64,000 nucleotides of DNA, from assembly GCF_029689945.1 (NCBI RefSeq), contig NZ_CP121451.1:1426001-1490000 (forward strand). Reading direction: 5' to 3'. Each line of letters starts with the position of its first letter. Positions within the stretch are counted from its first letter, which is position 1. This DNA is from Paenibacillus amylolyticus (lineage in GTDB: Bacteria > Bacillota > Bacilli > Paenibacillales > Paenibacillaceae). This document shows, in pieces, positions 57,613-64,000 of the stretch. Made by a program: the position numbers and the translations under genes. The notes beneath the pieces are model-generated. The model was not told the DNA's origin and did no database searches. It saw only the letters and a program-made list of their open reading frames with translations.

Positions 57613-59600
57613 TTATTTCGCGTGCTTTCGATCCGGTAGCTGGCTCAAATAACTGTTGGACAAGTGAACAAGATCCAATGCGCGAGTATATTGTTCTTTC
57701 GTTATAAACCGCGATGAAGACACCTCACCATTATTGGTTGTAGAGAAATCTGGGGGTACCTTCTCTGCGTCCGTCAAGAACTGCAACTTCTCTTCAGAAG
57801 AAACAGCCATCTGCTGTTTTCCTGCATCCTGCCTGCCCGCATCAGCCAAGGAATAATGTGTCCCGTCCCCATATCCTTTCGCCGGTATGAAGAGAGAAGC
57901 ATCGTTCAGCACGGACCCGGAAGGAAGGTAATATCGTTCAGGCAGCAGATTCCCGCCTTCATGCAACAGATCCTGTCCAAAATGCAATTGATCCTCCAGT
58001 GATACCCCGGTGAGTCCGGCAATTGTGGGCAGAATGTCCACCTGGCCTCCGATCTGTTCCAGTTGTGCACCCGGAGTAAGGCCCGGGACCGAGATCATGA
58101 GTGGAATGTTGATCATGTCAGCAGATGTATACTCTCGACCATACAACTCTTTCATCAGGACTTTGTCAGCCCGATCCAGTGAATAGATGGGTAGCCCCAG
58201 GTGATCACCATACACGACGAACAGACTATTTTCCCATAATCCCCGTTCCTTCAATCCCGCAATCAACTGTCCAACCGCCTGATCCGCATAATGCTGCGAT
58301 ATCAGATAATCCCCCGGCAACGTATCCTTATAACGCTCTGGGAGCGATAGCTGTACTTTGTTTTCAGGCAGAGTGTAAGGGTGGTGGGCTGACATGGAAA
58401 TGATATGGGCATAAAAGGGATCACCCGAAGTCTGCATGGACTCCAGCTTATCCAGTGTTTTGGAATAGAGTACTTCATCGGAGGCCGAAAAGGCGATCGA
58501 GTCCTGTGTGCCGAAATAATCGATATCATAATATTGATCGAATCCAAGTGCCTGATACAACTGATCCCGATTCCAGAAACGAACATCATTGGTATGGAAT
58601 GTGGCTGTCTGATATCCGTTTGCTGACATCAACTTGGGTAGACTCGGCAGTGCTTTATCCGCATATACAGTTGATGCTGCCCCGTTCGGCGGGGTATAGA
58701 ACGATGTATTCACAACAAATTCCGCATCCGATGTATTTCCTTGCCCCACCTGCTGATAAAAGTTCGAAAAATACAGGCTCTGTCCAGCCAATTGATTCAG
58801 GTTTGGCGTGATCTCCTGTCCATCTACCTCTAATCCAATCAGGAAATTCTGAAACGATTCCATCTGCAGCATAATCACGTTGCGTCCGCTCGCTGCACCC
58901 TGTTCCACAATCGCAGGAAGTTCGGTCGTTTGCTTCAGTTGGTCGATGTCAGCCTGATTAATGTGTGCAATGGGCACAAGATCATCAGGTCGATCCAGAA
59001 TCGTATACGCCTCGTAACCGAGGATGCCCATCTGTTCTGCTTGTGTAAGCTCACTCATGCTGGCCCGATTGGGATAGATGTTAAGCATGCACAGAATCAT
59101 GGACAGGGTCAAAATGACCGAAGCAACCCGTCTTCGGGCACGTCGTTCAAGCGGAATGCGATTCGGTCGTTCTGTACTCCCCAGCTTGATCCGACGACGA
59201 ACGAGTATCCCCCAATGATTAGTACGTCTGCAAAAATAAACAAATAATAGGGGTCCAGCAACGTGAACATGCTGCTTTTGACCGAGGTCACCTGATTCAC
59301 TTGTGCCAGCGCGTGATAGTTAACGATAACGCCATAATATTTGTAGTACATGATGGCTGCGAAGAAAATGCCTGAGAGCAGCAAATTCATGGTAAGGTAC
59401 ATCCACATCCGCCGCTTGGTGGCAACCCACTCAATCAGACAGAAGCCGATCCAGATGAGCGGCAATTCGGTCAGCAGAGGTTTCCAGACGGGGATGTCAT
59501 CGAAGATAACGATCCAGGCCAATGAGCTTTTGATCATCATGATGATGGTAAAGAATATAAACGGTCCGCTTAGAAATCGGGTGAGTGAACTGCATGCCAA
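57613..59600 (-). CDS. LTA synthase family protein / phosphoglycerol transferase (one frameshift)
   Basis: About 662 residues once a single base near 59192-59202 is restored. Membrane N-terminus: FLSGPFIFFTIIMMIKSSLA, WKPLLTELPLIWIGFCLIEW, MWMYLTMNLLLSGIFFAAIM, SSMFTLLDPYYLFIFADVLI. Extracellular sulfatase-fold domain: NVIMLQMESFQNFLIGLEVD (metal Glu), GNTSDAEFVVNTSFYTPPNG (the nucleophile is the Thr of NTSDAEF, as in LtaS), YAHIISMSAHHPYT, FVVYGDHLGLP (metal Asp-His). The enzyme polymerises or transfers glycerol-phosphate units onto surface polymers. Start TTG 59600 after GAAGGCGG. Confidence 0.88.
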
Positions 59601-59691
59601 GGTACCGCCTTCCCTTCCGAAGTTTCATTTAACAAGTATTATCCTATCTCGGCATGGCTGTGTCAAAACTGATAACCTTCAGCAAATGACG

Positions 59692-59723
59692 ACAAAAAAA
59701 CCTCTTCCACGCAGGAAGAGGTT
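59692..59723 (-). terminator. Terminator after the HmoB-like gene
   Basis: On the minus strand AACCTCTTCC pairs with GGAAGAGGTT and is followed by seven T. The plus strand reads AAAAAAACCTCTTCC (59694-59708). Confidence 0.85.
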
Positions 59724-59771
59724 AGAGAAAACATGGGCTACTGCGATAAAAGCCAAATGCGGCTCAATCCG

Positions 59772-60296
<525 letters not shown>

Positions 60297-60406
60297 CTAT
60301 CTCAAGATAGCATATGAAAATCAGCGAGTCCAATCGGCGGATCAACTGGTTTGAGCATGTCTTTTCATGATAAAGTATAGTCACTACACACAGAACGGGT
60401 GATCGT

Positions 60407-62719
60407 ATGACAACAACAATTCGGATATCGGTTAGACCTTTGGTGGAGTATGTGTACCGCAGTGGCAGCATACGTCCAGGGTTCCGGAACAATGCCTCGA
60501 TGCAGGAGGGGACTCGAATCCATCAACGGGTACAGAAGGAGTACACGGAAGAGGATCTGAAAGAGATTGTGCTCGAAACTGAAATTCAACATGGGGATCT
60601 GACCTATGTGGTCGAAGGGCGATGTGACGGCCTGATCCGGTTGGAAGGTCAGTTAACGGTGGATGAGATCAAATCGACTGCAGGCAATCTGGATGACCTG
60701 GGTGAGGGACTTCCCGTACATTGGGCGCAGGCCATGATGTATGCCTATATGTACGCCGTTCAGCATGATGAACCACGTATGCAAGTACAGCTGACGTATG
60801 TGCATTCCGTAAACCATGAAGAAAGACGATTTCGCCGAATGGCAGAACGAGAGGAACTGGAGCAGTTTGCGGCAGAAGTGATTGCCGGTTATGCGCCGTA
60901 TGCGGAGATGATTGCTGCATATGAAGAAAAGCGTGACCTCAGTGTGCGAGAGCTGCCGTTTCCTTTTCGCAAATATCGGGAAGGACAACGAAAGCTGGCA
61001 GGAGCCGTATACAAGACGATCCGTGAAGGTCAGGGGTTGATGGCTAAAGCACCAACAGGTATTGGTAAAACCATGTCCGTGCTGTTCCCTACGGTCAAAG
61101 CCATTGGCGAGGGTGAAGCGAACCGATTGTTCTATCTGACCGCGAGGACGACGACACGGGTGGCGGCAGAAGAAGCTTTTGCCCGGATGCAGTCGGAAGG
61201 CTTAAAGATGCATGTGATCAGTCTGACCGCAAAGGACAAGATATGTTTTAAGGAAGAGGAAGCTTGTGATACGGGACAGTGCGGCATGTGCGAAGGATAT
61301 TATGACCGTATTAACGGGGCCGTGCTGGACATGCTGGAACATGAGACGTTGATGACACGTCCGGTCATTGAGCAGTATGCGCGCAAACATCGGGTGTGTC
61401 CGTTTGAATTCTCACTGGATGCGGCGTATCCAGCCGATGCGGTAATCTGCGATTATAACTATATTTTCGATCCGCGTATTTCTCTGAAACGAATGTTGGA
61501 AGAACAGAAGCGCAAGACGGTGTTACTGGTGGACGAGGCACATAATCTGGTCGATCGTGGTCGAACGATGTTTTCTGCGGAGCTGGAGAAAGCCGTGTTC
61601 CTCGATGTGAAAAGGGAGTTCCAAACGCTCGACAGCAGTGTGCCTGCTGCCAAAGCCATTGTGGACTATACTGGAGCCATCGATAAGTATCTGATTACCC
61701 TTCGGAAGAACGGCGGAGAAGAAGGAAAGATCATTCAACAGGAGGCGCCAGAGGAGCTGATTGAACGACTGGAGCCTTTTGTCATGGTCGCGGAGCAATG
61801 TCTGGTTGAAGGGGGTTCAGGGAATGCCGAGACGGATCAGCTGCTGCTGGATGCCTATTTCACGGCACAGAATTTTCTGCGTATTGCCAAGCTGTACGAT
61901 GAACGTTTCATCACCTATGCAGAGTGCGTTCGAAGTGAAGTGCGAGTGAAGCTATTCTGCCTCGATCCTTCGGTACTGCTTCGTCAGACAGCCAAAGGAT
62001 TCCGCTCCCTTATTCATTTCTCAGCTACATTGTCACCCCTTCGCTATTATCGGGATATGCTGGGTGCAGAGGAAGAAGATTATACATTGCAGATTCCCTC
62101 ACCATTCCAGCGTGAACAGTTGGATGTGAGACTCATGCCCTTATCCGTGCGTTATAAAGACAGGGAGCAATCCCGGCGTCCCATTGCGGAGATGCTGCAA
62201 CAGCTGGTAAGTGAATGGCCGCGCAGCAATCTGATGGTGTTTTTCCCTTCGTATCCTTATATGCGCGAGATCTATGACACCTATGCACAGCTTCCAAGTG
62301 AAGCAGATACGGTCATACAGAAGCAGGGCATGAACGAACTGGAACGGGAGCAGTTCCTGGAAGGATTCCAGCCGAACCCTGAACGAACACGATTGGTGTT
62401 TGCTGTCATGGGTGGTGTATTCTCGGAGGGTGTCGATCTGCCGGGAGACCGCTTGAATGGCGTGGTTGTAGTAGGTGCGGGGCTGCCGCAGATTGGCCTG
62501 GAGAACAACGTACTACGTGATTACTATGACCGGACTGGACGCAACGGATTCAACTATGCCTATATTTTCCCGGGGATGAACAAGGTGTTGCAGGCGGGTG
62601 GACGACTGATTCGAACGGAAGAGGACAAGGGTGTGCTCGTGCTGGTGGACGACCGTTTTATCCAAGAACCGTATCGTTCCCTGCTGCCCGAAGAGTGGCG
62701 GGACTATAAGCGAATCTGA
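60407..62719 (+). CDS. XPD/DinG-type Fe-S helicase with N-terminal PD-(D/E)XK nuclease-like domain
   Basis: 770 residues. The first ~170 residues contain RecB-like nuclease motifs: MQEGTRIHQRVQKEY, TYVVEGRCDGLIRLEGQLTV, DEIKSTAGN. An SF2 helicase follows: Q/Walker A KYREGQRKLAGAVYKTI, MAKAPTGIGKTMSVLFP; DEAH-type VLLVDEAHNLVDRGR; SATLSPLRYYRDM; VDLPGDRLNGVVVVGAGLPQ; GGRLIRTEEDKGVLVLVDDR. The Fe-S cysteines appear in KDKICFKEEEACDTGQCGMC and HRVCPFEFSLDAAYPADAVI. It likely acts in DNA repair. No ribosome-binding site is conspicuous before the ATG. Confidence 0.87.
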   Translation: MTTTIRISVRPLVEYVYRSGSIRPGFRNNASMQEGTRIHQRVQKEYTEEDLKEIVLETEIQHGDLTYVVEGRCDGLIRLEGQLTVDEIKSTAGNLDDLGEGLPVHWAQAMMYAYMYAVQHDEPRMQVQLTYVHSVNHEERRFRRMAEREELEQFAAEVIAGYAPYAEMIAAYEEKRDLSVRELPFPFRKYREGQRKLAGAVYKTIREGQGLMAKAPTGIGKTMSVLFPTVKAIGEGEANRLFYLTARTTTRVAAEEAFARMQSEGLKMHVISLTAKDKICFKEEEACDTGQCGMCEGYYDRINGAVLDMLEHETLMTRPVIEQYARKHRVCPFEFSLDAAYPADAVICDYNYIFDPRISLKRMLEEQKRKTVLLVDEAHNLVDRGRTMFSAELEKAVFLDVKREFQTLDSSVPAAKAIVDYTGAIDKYLITLRKNGGEEGKIIQQEAPEELIERLEPFVMVAEQCLVEGGSGNAETDQLLLDAYFTAQNFLRIAKLYDERFITYAECVRSEVRVKLFCLDPSVLLRQTAKGFRSLIHFSATLSPLRYYRDMLGAEEEDYTLQIPSPFQREQLDVRLMPLSVRYKDREQSRRPIAEMLQQLVSEWPRSNLMVFFPSYPYMREIYDTYAQLPSEADTVIQKQGMNELEREQFLEGFQPNPERTRLVFAVMGGVFSEGVDLPGDRLNGVVVVGAGLPQIGLENNVLRDYYDRTGRNGFNYAYIFPGMNKVLQAGGRLIRTEEDKGVLVLVDDRFIQEPYRSLLPEEWRDYKRI

Positions 62720-62748
62720 TGAATGAACTACGTATGAAATGATGCATG

Positions 62749-62940
62749 TATATAAGTTGAACTAATCATTTACACGATAACGGAGAGGATAGAAAAAACC
62801 TGAAAAAGCGAAGCGTTCGCCTTTATCCCCGGATTTTCCCCTTCGGAAAAGGGAATCAAAAAATCTGGGGATAACAGCGATTGGAGGGTTGTTCTGTCAT
62901 CGTAGTATCAGTGTAAATAATCTTTAGTTCAACTTATATA
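62749..62940. repeat. MITE-like intergenic palindromic repeat, copy C
   Basis: ~192 bp, best-preserved copy. Terminal inverted repeats TATATAAGTTGAACTAA and TTTAGTTCAACTTATATA, extended by ATTTACAC/GTGTAAAT. The central hairpin pairs TTATCCCCGGATTTTCCCC with GGGAATC and TGGGGATAA. Its reverse complement matches copy A almost base for base over the centre. It occupies much of the 366-base gap before the amylase gene. Confidence 0.8.
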
Positions 62941-62974
62941 GCATATATTTTTTCAGATTTTTTCCTGTACATGA

Positions 62975-63002
62975 TTGAAGGGTAGGGTGAAAGGGTTATA
63001 AC
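62975..63002 (+). promoter_or_regulatory. Candidate amylase-gene promoter
   Basis: TTGAAG and TATAAC with a 16-base spacer, directly after the MITE-like repeat and about 85 bases before the ATG. Confidence 0.4.
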
Positions 63003-63085
63003 TTGGTTAGCAACGAACGAACAACGGCGATTACCCTATCCGTTCCGCGGTCCGCTTCGATAGCAATCAAGGAGGTCGGTTATTA

Positions 63086-64000
63086 ATGAAGAGAAATCAT
63101 ACCATGATGCAGTTTTTTGAATGGCACCTGGCTGCAGACGGAGATCATTGGAAGCGACTGGCTGAAATGGCCCCGGAACTAAAAGCCAAAGGCATTGACT
63201 CGGTATGGGTACCACCTGTAACCAAGGCAGTGTCAGCAGAAGATACAGGCTATGGTGTATATGATCTGTACGATCTGGGCGAATTTGATCAAAAGGGTAC
63301 CGTACGGACCAAATATGGCACCAAGCAGGAATTGGTGGAGGCCATTGCCGAGTGTCAGAAGAACGGAATTGCCGTCTATGTGGATCTGGTGATGAATCAC
63401 AAGGCCGGAGCTGATGAGACGGAAGTGTTCAAAGTGATCGAGGTTGATCCCAATGATCGAACGAAGGAAATTTCTGAACCTTTCGAGATTGAAGGCTGGA
63501 CCAAATTCACATTCCCGGGTCGCGGTGATCAATACTCCTCCTTTAAGTGGAGCTCTGAACATTTCAACGGTACGGACTATGATGCCAAGGGAGAACGGAC
63601 CGGTGTATTCCGCATCGCAGGTGAGAACAAGAACTGGAATCAGAATGTCGATGATGAGTTCGGCAACTACGATTATCTGATGTTCGCGAATATAGATTAT
63701 AATCACCCGGATGTGCGGCGCGAGATGATTGATTGGGGGAGATGGCTGATTGACACCCTCCAGTGCGGTGGGTTCCGGCTGGATGCCATCAAGCACATTA
63801 ACCATGAATTCATCAAGGAATTTGCAGCAGAGATGATCCGCAAACGCGGTCAGGACTTCTACATCGTAGGTGAATTCTGGAACTCGAACCTGGATGCATG
63901 TCGTGAATTCCTCGATACGGTAGACTACCAGATCGATCTGTTCGATGTGTCTCTTCACTACAAGTTGCATGAGGCTTCGCTTGCGGGCAGAGACTTTGAT
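63086..64000 (+). CDS. Cytoplasmic alpha-amylase (GH13), 3' end outside window
   Basis: First 305 codons of a glucan-hydrolysing enzyme. Starts MKRNHTMMQFFEWHLAADGD without a signal peptide, so it is probably intracellular, as in the AmyS/GH13_5 group. Conserved motifs: GIDSVWVPPVTKAVS, YVDLVMNHKAGADE, GFRLDAIKHINHEFIKEFAA with the nucleophile Asp, and FYIVGEFWNSNLD with the acid/base Glu; the third catalytic Asp lies beyond the window. A Cys in CQKNGIAVYVD is ordinary. AAGGAGGTC precedes the ATG. No stop appears in the window. Confidence 0.92.
   Translation, partial: MKRNHTMMQFFEWHLAADGDHWKRLAEMAPELKAKGIDSVWVPPVTKAVSAEDTGYGVYDLYDLGEFDQKGTVRTKYGTKQELVEAIAECQKNGIAVYVDLVMNHKAGADETEVFKVIEVDPNDRTKEISEPFEIEGWTKFTFPGRGDQYSSFKWSSEHFNGTDYDAKGERTGVFRIAGENKNWNQNVDDEFGNYDYLMFANIDYNHPDVRREMIDWGRWLIDTLQCGGFRLDAIKHINHEFIKEFAAEMIRKRGQDFYIVGEFWNSNLDACREFLDTVDYQIDLFDVSLHYKLHEASLAGRDFD

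Overview
The window looks like chromosomal DNA of a low-to-mid-GC, spore-forming Gram-positive, most likely a Paenibacillus. The basis is protein resemblance (TrhO, HmoB-like, GlpP/GlpK/GlpD, cydABDC, CidA/CidB-like, LTA synthase), strong AGGAGG ribosome-binding sites, T-tailed intrinsic terminators, a Rex-type operator before cydA, and tandem TPR-glycosyltransferases typical of Paenibacillus genomes. No rRNA, tRNA, CRISPR array, prophage or complete IS element was seen.

Layout. 0-3 kb: the end of a two-component response regulator, its histidine kinase and a beta-propeller-like lipoprotein. 3-6 kb: tRNA uridine hydroxylase TrhO, a SufR-like regulator and an Rpn/PD-(D/E)XK transposase-like nuclease. 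6-9.3 kb: a TrpXYZ-like ABC importer. 9.4-12 kb: a winged-helix/TPR regulator and an MFS transporter. 12-26.4 kb: a surface-structure and glycosylation island. It has two paralogous WWE-ending proteins, two proteins sharing a C-terminal beta domain (one with a long Thr-rich octad repeat), three tandem TPR-glycosyltransferases and a convergent four-gene operon (TPR protein, GT2, GT4, methyltransferase). 26.7-33.1 kb: cydABDC under two Rex-like operators. 33-36.4 kb: a WecA/TagO-like transferase, an unknown protein, and an ArsR repressor divergent from an NTF2-like gene with matching palindromes. 37-42 kb: gluconokinase and a sugar ABC importer lacking its ATPase. 42.4-48.7 kb: a RibA-like gene, then glycerol genes glpP-glpK-glpD and an oxidoreductase. 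48.8-50 kb: HxlR regulator and DoxX. 50-54.5 kb: AlkC/AlkD-like repair protein, Crp/Fnr regulator, AbrB-like fusion, cidAB-like pair and LysR regulator. 54.6-64 kb: nitrilase and two GNAT proteins, LTA synthase, HmoB, an XPD-like helicase with a nuclease domain, and the start of a cytoplasmic alpha-amylase.

About twenty genes, including glpK, glpD, cydA and cydB, are broken by single-base indels, nearly all one-base losses in short homopolymers. Restoring one base rejoins a full-length, family-typical protein each time. I read these as sequence errors, not pseudogenes, and annotate each such gene as one CDS across the break.

The most novel content is the 12-26 kb island and two families of dispersed intergenic repeats: a ~190 bp MITE-like palindrome with terminal inverted repeats (three copies and a half copy), and inverted clusters of a ~24 bp TAACGAATCTGAGACG unit (two clusters).
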